17,558 nt of DNA from Bacillota bacterium (GCA_003387805.1 QGSR01000008.1:1-17558); one strand, 5' to 3'; counted from the first letter of the stretch, positions 1 to 7,783 are shown. The notes: generated by a model not told the origin, from the letters alone. Program-made: numbers and translations.

Positions 1-890
1 TGGATTTGCGGCAAGTGAGGGGCGCGGGCGCCGGCGGGCGCGTCCCCAAGGGGGAGGTGCTGGCGTTCTTGGAAGGGCGCGGGCGGGCGGCGGCGCCGGC
101 GGCGGCGCGGGGCGCGGCCGCGCCGACAGGGCCGGCCTCTCCGGCTGCTGCCGCCGCGCCGGCGGGGGCCTTGCCGCCGGTGGCCGTGGAGCCGGGCGAC
201 GAAATCATCACGCCCGATCCGATGCGCAGCGCCATCGCCCGCCACATGGTGGCCAGCAAGCAGACGGCGCCCCACGCGTGGATGATGATGGAGGCCGACG
301 TGAGCGGACTGGTCGCGCTGCGGGAAGCCCACAAGGCGGCCTTCGCCGCCCAGGAGGGCGTGCCGCTGACCTTCGTGCCGTTTTTCGTCAAGGCGGTGGT
401 GGACAGCCTGAAGCAGTTCCCGCATCTCAACGCCGCCTGGCAGGATGAGCGCATCGTGGTGAAGAAGCGCATCAACGTCGGCATCGCGGTGGGGCTGGAG
501 GAGGGCTTGGTCGTCCCCGTCATTCACGACGCGGACCGGCTCAGCATCGCGGGCCTGGCCCACGCGGTGGCCGACCTGGCCGAACGGGCCCGGGCGGGGA
601 AGCTGCGCCTGGAGGACGTCCAGGGCGGCACCATCACCGTCAACAACACCGGCGCCTTCGGCTCGGTGGCGTCGTACCCGATTATCAACCAGCCCCAGGC
701 GGCCATTATTACGATGGAGGCCGTCCGCCGCACGCCGGTGGCGGTGGGCGACGCCATCGCCATTCGCTCGGTGATGAACATGTGCATCTCGTTCGATCAC
801 CGGGTGACCGACGGGCTGTACGCAGGGCGCTTCCTGCAGTCGGTAAAGCAGCGGCTGGAGAGCTACGGCCCTGACACCGCGCTGTACTGA
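1..890 (+). CDS. 2-oxoacid dehydrogenase E2 acyltransferase, branched-chain type, 5'-truncated
   Basis: This is the C-terminal part of a lipoyl-dependent dihydrolipoamide acyltransferase, the core subunit that moves the acyl group from lipoyl-lysine to CoA. The gene enters from the left edge, with the first full codon at base 3, so the lipoyl domain is outside the window. The visible part opens with an E3/E1-binding domain (VRGAGAGGRVPK, then EVLAFLEG). An Ala/Pro-rich linker of about 35 residues follows, and then the catalytic domain of about 225 residues. The active-site motif DHRVTDG is present, with its His encoded at 798-800. The stretch VNNTGAFGSV resembles Bacillus branched-chain (Bkd) E2 more than pyruvate E2, so branched-chain 2-oxoacids are the likely substrate. 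This is inferred from similarity only. lipA starts 18 bases downstream, which fits a shared operon with lipoate synthesis. Confidence 0.93.
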   Translation, partial: DLRQVRGAGAGGRVPKGEVLAFLEGRGRAAAPAAARGAAAPTGPASPAAAAAPAGALPPVAVEPGDEIITPDPMRSAIARHMVASKQTAPHAWMMMEADVSGLVALREAHKAAFAAQEGVPLTFVPFFVKAVVDSLKQFPHLNAAWQDERIVVKKRINVGIAVGLEEGLVVPVIHDADRLSIAGLAHAVADLAERARAGKLRLEDVQGGTITVNNTGAFGSVASYPIINQPQAAIITMEAVRRTPVAVGDAIAIRSVMNMCISFDHRVTDGLYAGRFLQSVKQRLESYGPDTALY

Positions 891-908
891 GGCCCCGGAT
901 AGGAGTGG

Positions 909-1925
909 ATGTCGATGGAGCGAGAACTGCCGTTGGTGTCCGTCAACGGTTTGCCGACGGAGCACGCCGGCGCCGCCGCGCCCGAGGCCGGCGCGGCCGG
1001 AGCAGCGGGCGGCCCGGCGCTGAGGACGCGGCCGCCCCGCCGGTCGGCCAACTACAGCCGCACGGGCAAGCCCGAGTGGCTGCGCATCCGGGCCACCATG
1101 GGGCCCAACTACCGCCGCCTGAAAAACATGATGCGGGGCCTGGCGCTGCACACCGTGTGCGAGGAGGCCCAGTGCCCCAACATGTTCGAGTGCTGGGAGA
1201 GCGGCACGGCCACGTTCATGATTTTGGGCGACATCTGCACGCGGGCGTGCGGCTTCTGCGCGGTCAAGTCGGGCAGGCCCACGGAGCTGGACTGGGCCGA
1301 ACCCGCCCGCGTGGCCGAAGCCGTCAAGGCCATGGGCCTGAAGCACGCGGTGATTACGTCGGTGACGCGGGACGACCTGCTCAACGGCGGCGCGGAAATT
1401 TTCCACAACACCATCAAGGCCGTCCGGGAAGTGAGCCCGGGCACCAGCATCGAGGTGCTCATTCCGGACTTCCAGGGCAACTGGGAAGCGCTGAAGATTA
1501 CGATGGACGCGCGGCCGGAGATTCTAAACCACAACATGGAAACGGTGCCGCGCCTGTATCCGTGGGTGCGTCCCAAGGCCGTTTACGAGCAGTCGCTGGA
1601 GCTGCTGCGCCGGGCCAAGGAAATGGATCCGGACGTATTGACCAAGACCGGCATTATGGTCGGCCTGGGCGAGACGCTGGAGGAAATCGAGCAGGTGATG
1701 CGCGACGTGCACGCGGCGGGCGTGGACATTATGACCATCGGGCAGTACCTGCGGCCGTCCGTCAAGCATTTGCCCGTGGAGAAGTACTACACGCCCGAGG
1801 AGTTTGACCAGCTGAAGCGCATGGGCGAGGCCATCGGCATTCCCCACGTGGAGTCGGGGCCGCTGGTACGCAGCTCCTACCACGCGCGGGAGCAGTTCGA
1901 GAAGCTGGGTGGCGTCACGGTATGA
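909..1925 (+). CDS. lipA: Lipoyl synthase (radical SAM)
   Basis: LipA inserts two sulfurs into protein-bound octanoyl groups to make lipoyl cofactor. Counting from ATG 909 (338 aa), the auxiliary-cluster cysteines form CX4CX5C at C84, C89 and C95. The radical SAM motif CTRACGFC gives C110, C114 and C117. The C-terminal RSSY motif, which ligates the auxiliary cluster, is at residues 321-324. About 45 N-terminal residues rich in Ala/Gly precede the conserved core and look dispensable. AGGAG at 901-905 lies only 3 bases before ATG 909 but 9 bases before the in-frame ATG 915, so 915 may be the true start. The stop overlaps the lipB start as ATGA. Position directly after an E2 gene and before lipB supports a cofactor-supply role for the dehydrogenase complex. 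Confidence 0.97.
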   Translation: MSMERELPLVSVNGLPTEHAGAAAPEAGAAGAAGGPALRTRPPRRSANYSRTGKPEWLRIRATMGPNYRRLKNMMRGLALHTVCEEAQCPNMFECWESGTATFMILGDICTRACGFCAVKSGRPTELDWAEPARVAEAVKAMGLKHAVITSVTRDDLLNGGAEIFHNTIKAVREVSPGTSIEVLIPDFQGNWEALKITMDARPEILNHNMETVPRLYPWVRPKAVYEQSLELLRRAKEMDPDVLTKTGIMVGLGETLEEIEQVMRDVHAAGVDIMTIGQYLRPSVKHLPVEKYYTPEEFDQLKRMGEAIGIPHVESGPLVRSSYHAREQFEKLGGVTV

Positions 1926-2725
1926 CCGTCGGCTCGGCGCGAAACGTGAACGAACGGGCCTCCGGGGGCGCCGCGCCGCGGCCCCTTTGCTGGGCCGTTG
2001 ACTTGGGCACGTTTCACTACGGCCGGGCGTGGGATTTGCAAGGCGGGCTCGTCCGGGCCCGCCTGGCCGATGAAGTGCCGGACCTGCTTTTGTTCGTGGA
2101 GCACCCCCACGTCTACACGCTGGGCCGGGCCGGCGACGACCGGCACGTCTTGTGGGACCGGCGGCTGCTGGCCCAGCGGGGCGTGGAGATTTACCACGTG
2201 GACCGGGGCGGCGACGTCACGTATCACGGCCCCGGCCAGGCGGTGGGGTATCCCATCATCGCGCTGCGCCGGCACGGGCTGGACGCCCACCGGTATTTGC
2301 GCGACCTCGAGGAAGTGCTCATTCGCGCGCTGGCCGAGTTCGGCATCCGCGGCGGGCGCGTGCCCGGCATGACGGGCGTGTGGGTGGACAACGCCAAAAT
2401 CGCCGCCATCGGCGTCAAGTTCACCCGCTGGGTGACGAGCCACGGCTTCGCCCTCAACGTCAACACGGATCTGAGCTACTTCGAAGGCATTATCCCGTGC
2501 GGACTGAGCAACCGCAACGTCACGTCCATGCAGGAGCTTTTGGGCCGGACGGTGGCGATGGCGGACGTGCACGCCGCGCTGCGGCGGCAGTTCGCGGCCG
2601 TGTTCGGCCTGGACGTGCAGCCCCAGCCCGTGGAGCTGCTGCGGCCGTGGCTCCAGGAGACGGGCGGCGCGCCGGGCCGCGGGAGCGCCCGCGCCGGGGC
2701 CGAGTTCGGACGAAGGCGAGCGTGA
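1922..2725 (+). CDS. lipB: Octanoyl-[ACP]:protein octanoyltransferase
   Basis: LipB transfers octanoyl from acyl carrier protein to lipoyl domains, the step before LipA. The 267-residue product has the family signature [12 protein letters not shown] and the segment [10 protein letters not shown] with catalytic Lys K159. The catalytic Cys is C193 in [15 protein letters not shown]. The 34-residue spacing of Lys and Cys matches the K135/C169 pair known from E. coli LipB. The start ATG overlaps the lipA stop (ATGA, 1922-1925), implying translational coupling. The protein is somewhat longer than the usual 210-230 residues, because of a short N-terminal Ala/Arg stretch and a low-complexity tail of about 25 residues (Gly/Ala/Arg rich) after the conserved domain. 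Confidence 0.96.
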   Translation: MTVGSARNVNERASGGAAPRPLCWAVDLGTFHYGRAWDLQGGLVRARLADEVPDLLLFVEHPHVYTLGRAGDDRHVLWDRRLLAQRGVEIYHVDRGGDVTYHGPGQAVGYPIIALRRHGLDAHRYLRDLEEVLIRALAEFGIRGGRVPGMTGVWVDNAKIAAIGVKFTRWVTSHGFALNVNTDLSYFEGIIPCGLSNRNVTSMQELLGRTVAMADVHAALRRQFAAVFGLDVQPQPVELLRPWLQETGGAPGRGSARAGAEFGRRRA

Positions 2726-2729
2726 AGGG

Positions 2730-3758
2730 ATGCAGAGGGACCTGGCCGATGCCAACTCGACGATAACCGCCGTCCAAGGCGTGCGCGTCGGGCACTGGAC
2801 GGAACACCGGGCCCTGACGGGCTGCACCGTCGTGCTGTTCGACGGGCGGGCCGTGGCCGCGGTGGACGTGCGGGGCGGCGGTCCCGGCACCCGGGAGACG
2901 GATCTGCTGGCGCCGGGGCGGCTGGTGCGCCGCATCGACGCGGTGCTCCTGACCGGCGGCAGCGCCTTCGGGCTGGCGGCCGCCGACGGGGTCATGCGGT
3001 GGCTGGAGGAGCGGGGCCTGGGCTACGACACCGGCGTCGCGCGGGTGCCCATCGTTCCGGCCGCCGTCGTGTTTGACCTAGGCGTAGGGGATCAACACGT
3101 GCGGCCCGGGCCCGATGCGGGCTACGCCGCGTGCGAGGCGGCGTCCGCGGCGCCCGTGGCCGAGGGCGGCGTGGGCGCCGGCACCGGCGCGACGGTGGGG
3201 AAGTGGGCGGGCCCGCAGTACGCGATGAAAGGCGGCCTGGGCAGCAGCGCGCTGCCCGTGCCCGGCGGCGGCACCGTCGGCGCGCTGGCCGTAGTCAACG
3301 CGGTGGGCGACATCGTGGACCCGCTGGACGGCCGTCTCGTCGCGGGGGCGTACGACAGGGAGAAGCAGGCCTTCTTGACGCTGAAGGCGGCCCGGGCGGC
3401 GTCGCCCTTCGGCGGGTCCGGGAAGCCGGCGCCGCCGGCGACCAACACCGTCATCGCGGTGGTGGCCACGGACGTCGTGCTCTCGAAGGAGGCGCTGTAC
3501 CGCGTCGCGCAGATGGCCCACGACGGCATCGCCCGCACCGTCTATCCCGCGCACACGCCCTGGGACGGGGACACGGTTTTCGCCGTCTCCACCGAGCGCG
3601 TCGGCGCGCCGTCGGCGCCGGGCCGGGAAGAGATGGAACAGGTGGGCGTCATCGGCGCCCTGGCTGCCGAGGCGCTGGCCCTGGCCGTTTTGCGCGGCGT
3701 GCGGGCGGCCCGGGACGCGGGCGGGCTGCCGGCGGCGCGATCACTGCCTCGCGGCTAG
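2730..3758 (+). CDS. P1 (DmpA/S58) family peptidase
   Basis: This 342-residue protein belongs to the DmpA/BapA family of self-processing N-terminal-nucleophile aminopeptidases. Visible family features are VRVGHWT near the N-terminus, DVRGGGPGTRETDLL, LLTGGSAFGL, the VPIVPAAVVFDL block and GAGTGATVGKWAG. The block MKGGLGSS contains the likely autocleavage pair G171/S172, with S172 as the new N-terminal nucleophile. Known members cleave N-terminal D- or beta-amino acids from peptides and amides, and the substrate here is not predictable. The start lies 4 bases after the lipB stop with only a weak GAAGGG in front, so it may depend on coupling with lipB. The stop TAG overlaps the stop of convergent coaBC in a shared CTAG. 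The family call is secure and the physiological role is open. Confidence 0.88.
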   Translation: MQRDLADANSTITAVQGVRVGHWTEHRALTGCTVVLFDGRAVAAVDVRGGGPGTRETDLLAPGRLVRRIDAVLLTGGSAFGLAAADGVMRWLEERGLGYDTGVARVPIVPAAVVFDLGVGDQHVRPGPDAGYAACEAASAAPVAEGGVGAGTGATVGKWAGPQYAMKGGLGSSALPVPGGGTVGALAVVNAVGDIVDPLDGRLVAGAYDREKQAFLTLKAARAASPFGGSGKPAPPATNTVIAVVATDVVLSKEALYRVAQMAHDGIARTVYPAHTPWDGDTVFAVSTERVGAPSAPGREEMEQVGVIGALAAEALALAVLRGVRAARDAGGLPAARSLPRG

Positions 3759-4960
3759 TCCAACAGCGCTTTGACCCGGTCCAGCAGCGCGTGCGCGACC
3801 TCGATCTTGGGCATGGTCGGCAACGCCTCCACGTCTCCCGACGCGTGGATGATGGTCACCCGGTTGGTGTCCGCGTCGAACCCGCTGTCGGGCGCGGTGA
3901 CGTCGTTGGCCGCGATGATGGCCAGCCCTTTCTCCAGCAGCTTGGCGCGCGCGTTTTCCAGCACGTTTTCCGTCTCGGCGGCGAAGCCCACCTTCACCAC
4001 CGGCGCGTCCACCGACGCGAGGATGTCGGGATTGCGCACCAGCTGCAATTCCAGCACGCCGTCGGCGTTGCGCTTTTTGATTTTCTGCGGGGCCGCCGCG
4101 GCCGGACGGTAGTCGGCCACGGCCGCGGCCATGATGAGCGCGTCCGCGCCCCGCACCGCCTCGGCCACCGCGGCCTGCATCTCCAGCGCGGTGGCGACGC
4201 GGCGCACGTCGACGCCCGCGGCCGCCTGCACCGGCGGCGGCGTGGTGGTGATCAGCGTCACCCGGGCGCCCCGGTCGCGGGCCGCTTCCGCGATGGCGTG
4301 GCCCATCTTGCCCGACGAGCGGTTGGTGATGAAGCGCACCGGGTCCACGGGCTCGCGGGTGCCGCCCGCGGTGACGACGATGCGCCGGCCCGCCAGATCG
4401 CCACTTAGGCCCAGCACGTGGCGCACGGTCCCGATGATGACGTCCAGGTCCGCCAGCCGCCCTTTGCCCACCAGGCCCGACGCGAGCCGGCCTTCCTCGG
4501 GCTCCACGATGACGGCGCCGCGCTGTTTCAGAAGGGCCAGATTGGCCTGCGTCGCGGGATGGTCGAACATGTTGTGCTCCATGGCGGGGCAGAGGATCAT
4601 AGGCGCGGACACCGACAAGGCGAGGGTGGCGCCGGGGTTGCCAGCCAGCCAGTGGGCCAGGGCCGCGACGGTGTTGGCCGTGGCGGGCGCCACAACGAAG
4701 GCGTCGGCCTGCTGCGCCAGCGCGACGTGGTCCACCGCGATGTCCGACGTCGGGGCGAACAAGTCGGTGATGACCGGCCGGTGCGTCAGGCTCTGAAAGG
4801 TCAGCGGCGCCACGAAGCGGGCCGCCGCGGGCGTCATGGCCACCTGTACGGCCGCGCCCAGCTGCAGCAGGCGGCTGGTCAGCTCGGCGGCCTTGTACGC
4901 CGCGATGCTGCCCGAGACGCCCAGCACGATGGTTTTTCCGGACAAAGGCGGCCGGCTCAT
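3755..4960 (-). CDS. coaBC: Phosphopantothenoylcysteine decarboxylase / phosphopantothenate-cysteine ligase
   Basis: This bifunctional CoA-biosynthesis enzyme of 401 aa first ligates Cys to 4'-phosphopantothenate (CoaB) and then decarboxylates the product to 4'-phosphopantetheine (CoaC). The flavin-dependent CoaC half is residues 1-185, with GVSGSIAAYKA, the catalytic His H78 in VDHV, and PAMEHNM at 125-131. The CoaB half, from about residue 190, has VVTAGGTREPVDPVRF, NRSSGKMG, KIKK, NPDIL and GFAAET. The substrate-flap motif usually written ACGxxGxGR reads LASGLVGKGR here, so the conserved Cys is Ser161. The start ATG overlaps the coaX stop as ATGA (4957-4960). Its 3' end overlaps the P1 peptidase gene tail-to-tail with no terminator between them. 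Confidence 0.97.
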   Translation of the reverse strand: MSRPPLSGKTIVLGVSGSIAAYKAAELTSRLLQLGAAVQVAMTPAAARFVAPLTFQSLTHRPVITDLFAPTSDIAVDHVALAQQADAFVVAPATANTVAALAHWLAGNPGATLALSVSAPMILCPAMEHNMFDHPATQANLALLKQRGAVIVEPEEGRLASGLVGKGRLADLDVIIGTVRHVLGLSGDLAGRRIVVTAGGTREPVDPVRFITNRSSGKMGHAIAEAARDRGARVTLITTTPPPVQAAAGVDVRRVATALEMQAAVAEAVRGADALIMAAAVADYRPAAAAPQKIKKRNADGVLELQLVRNPDILASVDAPVVKVGFAAETENVLENARAKLLEKGLAIIAANDVTAPDSGFDADTNRVTIIHASGDVEALPTMPKIEVAHALLDRVKALLD

Positions 4961-5787
4961 GCGTTCAGCCCTCCGTGCACCGGCAGGCCCCGGGGCGCGC
5001 CGTATCCCGGGTGGTTGCGCACGTACAGCAGGCGCAGGCCTTCCAGGGTCAGGTGCGGGTCCAGGATGTCCACCACGCCGCTGTAGCGGGCGATGGCGGG
5101 CGCGAGGCCGCCGGTGGCGATGACCCGGGGCTCCGCGTCGGTTTCCTTGCGGAGCTCCTCCTTGAGCTGGTGGATCAGCCCCCGCACCAGTCCGACGTAG
5201 CCGTACACCGTGCCCGACTGCATCGCGTGCACCGTGTTGCGGCCGATGGGCGAAGGCGGCGGCACCAGCTCCACGCGCGGCAGCTTGGCGGCCCGCTCGA
5301 ACAGCGCCTCGGATGCGATCTGCACCCCCGGTGCGATGGCGCCGCCCATGTACGCGCCGTCGGCCGAGATGACGTCGAAGGTGGTGGCCGTGCCCAGGTC
5401 AACAACGATGGCCGGCCCGCCGTAGCGGTCGCTGCACGCCACCGCGTTGGCGATGCGGTCCGCGCCCACTTCCGCGGGGTTGTCGACGAGAATTTTCAGG
5501 CCCGTGTCGCCGTGGGACGCGCTGACGCGGTAGGGCTGCAGGCCGAACAAGTTTTGCACCACCTCTTCGTAGGGAGCCTGCAGCGGCGGGACCACGTTGC
5601 CCATAACCACCGCGTCCACTTCCACCGGCGAGTGGCCCGCCCGCTGAAACAAACTGTCGATTTGAATTTCGTATTCGGCCGCCGTGCGGTGAATGTCCGT
5701 GGACAGGCTCCACGTCCGCTGCAGCTTTTCGCCGCGGAAGAGGCCGAAGGTGATGTTCGTATTGCCGATATCGATTGCGAGCAGCAT
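4957..5787 (-). CDS. coaX: Type III pantothenate kinase
   Basis: CoaX phosphorylates pantothenate, the first step of CoA synthesis. Type III enzymes are known to resist feedback by CoA. The 276-residue protein shows the ASKHA-fold phosphate loop DIGNTN (D6-N11), GADR at 108-111, DLGTATTFD from D130, and a late ATGG motif in the adenosine-binding part. AAGGA lies 9 bases before the ATG at 5785-5787, which fixes the start. With coaBC directly downstream and overlapping, the pair forms a compact pantothenate-to-phosphopantetheine operon. A perfect TTGACA on the minus strand at 5833-5838 is a possible -35 box, but I see no convincing -10 at 16-18 bases from it. Confidence 0.96.
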   Translation of the reverse strand: MLLAIDIGNTNITFGLFRGEKLQRTWSLSTDIHRTAAEYEIQIDSLFQRAGHSPVEVDAVVMGNVVPPLQAPYEEVVQNLFGLQPYRVSASHGDTGLKILVDNPAEVGADRIANAVACSDRYGGPAIVVDLGTATTFDVISADGAYMGGAIAPGVQIASEALFERAAKLPRVELVPPPSPIGRNTVHAMQSGTVYGYVGLVRGLIHQLKEELRKETDAEPRVIATGGLAPAIARYSGVVDILDPHLTLEGLRLLYVRNHPGYGAPRGLPVHGGLNA

Positions 5788-6012
5788 TTCATCCCATCCT
5801 TATGCCAAACGAAACCACTACACGGTATTCTGTGTCAAGGCGCGTGCTACCTTCCGCGGGCGCGGGCGTCCGTGCCGGCGTCGCGCACGCGGCCCTGCCC
5901 GGGCCGGCCGCGGCGGCGCTCCGGCCGCTCCGCGTGGCGCGCCGCTGACAGAGCCGCCCCCGCTGTGGTACACTTCGGACAACGAATCTCGCAAGCTCAC
6001 GGAGGAGACGCC
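5788..6012. other. Divergent intergenic region between coaX and apgM
   Basis: These 225 bases separate two head-to-head genes. The part near coaX (5788-5840) is AT-richer and holds the coaX ribosome binding site and a lone TTGACA. The middle (about 5845-5945) is extremely GC-rich with no ORF that looks coded. The right end holds the apgM promoter and ribosome binding site. Confidence 0.6.
5945..5974 (+). promoter_or_regulatory. Predicted sigma-A promoter of apgM
   Basis: CTGACA at 5945-5950 and TACACT at 5969-5974 are separated by 18 bases. The -10 is preceded by TGG, giving an extended -10. Transcription would start near 5981, about 30 bases before the apgM ATG. This is a reading of consensus matches only. 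Confidence 0.6.
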
Positions 6013-7218
6013 ATGACCAACGTGGAGATTTTGCAGCAGCTGGCCGTTCCCGCGGATACGAAGCTGGTGCTCCTGGTGCTGGACGGCCTGGGCGGCCTGC
6101 CCGGCGAGGAGTCGGGGCGGACGGAGCTGGAGAGCGCCCGCACGCCCAACCTGGACCGGCTGGCCCGGCAACATTCCGTCGGCCTGGCCACGCCCCTCAT
6201 CCCCGGCGTGACGCCCGGCAGCGCGCCGGCCCACCTGGCGCTCTTCGGCTACGACGCGTTCCGGTATCCCATCGGGCGGGGCGTCTTGTCCGCGGTGGGC
6301 GTGGGCCTGGACCTGCAACCTGCCGACGTGGCCACCCGGGTCAACTTCGCCACCATGCAAGACGGCGTCATCACCGACCGGCGGGCGGGCCGCATTCCGA
6401 CGGAGGAAGCCGAGCGGCTGTGCCGGGCCCTCTCGGCCATCAAGATCGAAGGCGTCGACATCACCGTCAAGGCCGAGATGCAGCACCGGGCCGTCATCGT
6501 CTGGCGGGGCGAAGGGCTGTCCGCGGCCGTGTCGGACACGGACCCTCAAAAGACGGGTGCGGCGCCGCTGCCGGCCCGGGCGCTGGAGCCCGGGGCCCAG
6601 CGCATGGCCGACATCGTCAACCGGTTCGTGGCCGAGGCCAACCGGCTGCTGGCCGGCGAGCCCCGGGCCAATACGATTTTGCTGCGGGGTTTCGGCAGGC
6701 TGCCCGACATTCCGAAAATCACGGACCTGTACCGCCTGCGGGCCGCGGTCATCGCGGCGTATCCCATGTACCGGGGCCTGGCCAAGCTGGTGGGCATGGA
6801 GGAGCTGCCGGCGGGGGAGACGTTCAAAGACCAGCTCGAGTCGCTGAAGCGGGCGTGGCACGACTACGACTACTTCTTCCTGCACGTCAAAGGGACCGAC
6901 GCGGCGGGGGAGGACGGCGATTTCGCCCGCAAGGCGGCGGTCATCGAAGAGGTGGACGGGCTGCTGCCGGAGCTTTTGGCGCTCAGCCCCGACGTCTTGG
7001 TCATCACGGGCGATCATTCCACGCCGTCGCGGCTTAAGGCCCACAGCTGGCATCCGGTGCCGGTGCTGCTGGCCTCCCGCTGGGCCCGGCCCAATCCGTG
7101 GATCGAAGGATTCGGCGAGTCCGACGCGGTGCGGGGCAGCCTCGGGCCCATCCGCTCGCAGGACTTGATGGGGCTCATGCTGGCCCACGGGCTGCGGCTG
7201 CAGAAGTTCGGCGCCTGA
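6013..7218 (+). CDS. apgM: 2,3-bisphosphoglycerate-independent phosphoglycerate mutase, archaeal type
   Basis: This enzyme interconverts 3- and 2-phosphoglycerate in glycolysis and gluconeogenesis without bisphosphoglycerate, using a phosphoserine intermediate and two divalent metals. The 401-residue protein starts with VLDGLGGLP, where D24 is a metal ligand. It has ARTPNLDRLA and the nucleophile region TPGSAPAHLALFGYD, with S70 the probable phosphorylated serine. Later come HVKGTDAAGEDGD and VITGDHSTPS with HSWHPVPV, which carry the remaining metal ligands. These features match the archaeal ApgM branch of the alkaline phosphatase superfamily rather than GpmI. The frame is open far upstream, but GGAGGAG at 6001-6007, 5 bases before ATG 6013, and conserved residues right after that ATG set the start. 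Confidence 0.94.
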   Translation: MTNVEILQQLAVPADTKLVLLVLDGLGGLPGEESGRTELESARTPNLDRLARQHSVGLATPLIPGVTPGSAPAHLALFGYDAFRYPIGRGVLSAVGVGLDLQPADVATRVNFATMQDGVITDRRAGRIPTEEAERLCRALSAIKIEGVDITVKAEMQHRAVIVWRGEGLSAAVSDTDPQKTGAAPLPARALEPGAQRMADIVNRFVAEANRLLAGEPRANTILLRGFGRLPDIPKITDLYRLRAAVIAAYPMYRGLAKLVGMEELPAGETFKDQLESLKRAWHDYDYFFLHVKGTDAAGEDGDFARKAAVIEEVDGLLPELLALSPDVLVITGDHSTPSRLKAHSWHPVPVLLASRWARPNPWIEGFGESDAVRGSLGPIRSQDLMGLMLAHGLRLQKFGA

Positions 7219-7242
7219 CCCGTCCCCGCCCCGCGGGACGGG
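7219..7242 (+). other. GC hairpin immediately after apgM
   Basis: An 8-bp perfect inverted repeat (7219-7226 with 7235-7242, 8-base loop) begins at the base after the apgM stop codon. No T-run follows, so it is not a standard intrinsic terminator. It may stabilise the 3' end or act with Rho. Confidence 0.4.
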
Positions 7243-7279
7243 CGCCGCACCGGCCGCGTCCTGCGCCGAATCTCGGCAT

Positions 7280-7321
7280 AAAAAGAAACCACGCTCCCGA
7301 TGGCGAGCCATCGGGAGCGTG
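7280..7321 (-). terminator. Intrinsic terminator of rnpB
   Basis: A perfect 14-bp inverted repeat (7290-7303 with 7308-7321) encloses a 4-base loop. On the minus strand it is followed by GTTTCTTTTT (7289-7280). It lies directly after the 3' end of the RNase P RNA, so it ends that transcript. On the plus strand the hairpin is not followed by T's, so it should act in one direction only. Confidence 0.93.
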
Positions 7322-7324
7322 CTC

Positions 7325-7691
7325 CGGCAGGCGGGACCGTAAGCCAGATTCTGTTTCCGATGGTCATCTATCTCGCCCGGAACGCCCGCTGCGGGCGCCC
7401 GAACGGTCGTCCTTTGCGGACGACTGCCCCCTACCCGCCCTCAAAGGGGCCTATTTGGGGTTGCTCGGTGGTGGGGGTTGCCAGCGTTCCACCCGCGCCG
7501 TCGCCGGCGCGGCTCGTCTCTATGGCCCTTTTATAGCTACTGCCGACCACGAGGGCCGGGTTCGCGTCCGTCGTCTTGCGACGCCCAGCCTTGCGACTGG
7601 CACCAACTTTCTGCCGGCGGAGCCGGCAGCCGAGTCTGGACTTTCCTCTAGCGGCCCGCGGGCCGCCAGCGACCATCCGTCCCACCTGCCT
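7325..7691 (-). ncRNA. rnpB: RNase P RNA (type A-like)
   Basis: This is the catalytic RNA of ribonuclease P, which matures tRNA 5' ends. Read on the minus strand, the universal core blocks appear in order. GAGGAAAGTCC is the 5' P4 region, GAGCAACCCCAAATAGG is the P15/L15 region, and AGATAGATGA plus ACAGAATCTGGCTTAC form the 3' P4 end. The termini pair as P1: 7690-7679 with 7337-7326, 12 pairs with one G-U. A hairpin with GTCGTCC/GGACGAC arms and GCAAA loop sits between the L15 block and the 3' core, as expected for P18. That argues for the ancestral type A rather than Bacillus type B. The mature length is about 365 nt. Exact ends are set from P1 and could be off by a few bases. The promoter and terminator are listed separately. 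Confidence 0.96.
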
Positions 7692-7734
7692 TGTGGGGCG
7701 GAACGCCCGACATATCGGAACGATCCGCATTTAT

Positions 7735-7763
7735 AGTATATCATCGCCGGGGGTGTTTCACAA
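7735..7763 (-). promoter_or_regulatory. Predicted promoter of rnpB
   Basis: On the minus strand TTGTGA (7763-7758) and TATACT (7740-7735) are spaced by exactly 17 bases. Initiation would fall near 7728. This leaves about 37 bases of 5' leader before P1, including a small hairpin GGGCG-TTC-CGCCC. The -35 box overlaps the likely -35 region of the divergent glycosyltransferase promoter. Confidence 0.75.
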
Positions 7764-7783
7764 CGGCGCGGTTTTGGTACAAT
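7755..7783 (+). promoter_or_regulatory. Predicted promoter of the GT4 gene
   Basis: TACAAT at 7778-7783, preceded by TGG, is a good extended -10. The best -35 at 17 bases is GTTTCA (7755-7760), a weak match, as is common with extended -10 promoters. Initiation near 7790 gives a leader of about 26 bases before the GTG start. Confidence 0.65.

Noticed and set aside
1877..2995. A 372-codon minus-strand frame opposite lipB
   Set aside because: It is an antisense shadow of lipB and the start of the P1 peptidase gene, both identified by catalytic motifs.
5833..5838. Perfect TTGACA on the minus strand as a coaX promoter
   Set aside because: Only GTTTCG-like sequence lies at 17 bases, so no convincing -10 was found. 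It is noted under coaX rather than called as a promoter.
4975..6012. Upstream extension of the apgM frame by 346 codons
   Set aside because: The extension is antisense to coaX and crosses the divergent promoter region. A good ribosome binding site and family-conserved N-terminus place the start at 6013.
5818..7311. A 497-codon minus-strand frame opposite apgM, entering the rnpB terminator
   Set aside because: It is an Arg/Gln/His-rich antisense shadow of apgM. It has no ribosome binding site or recognisable domain and starts inside the rnpB terminator hairpin.
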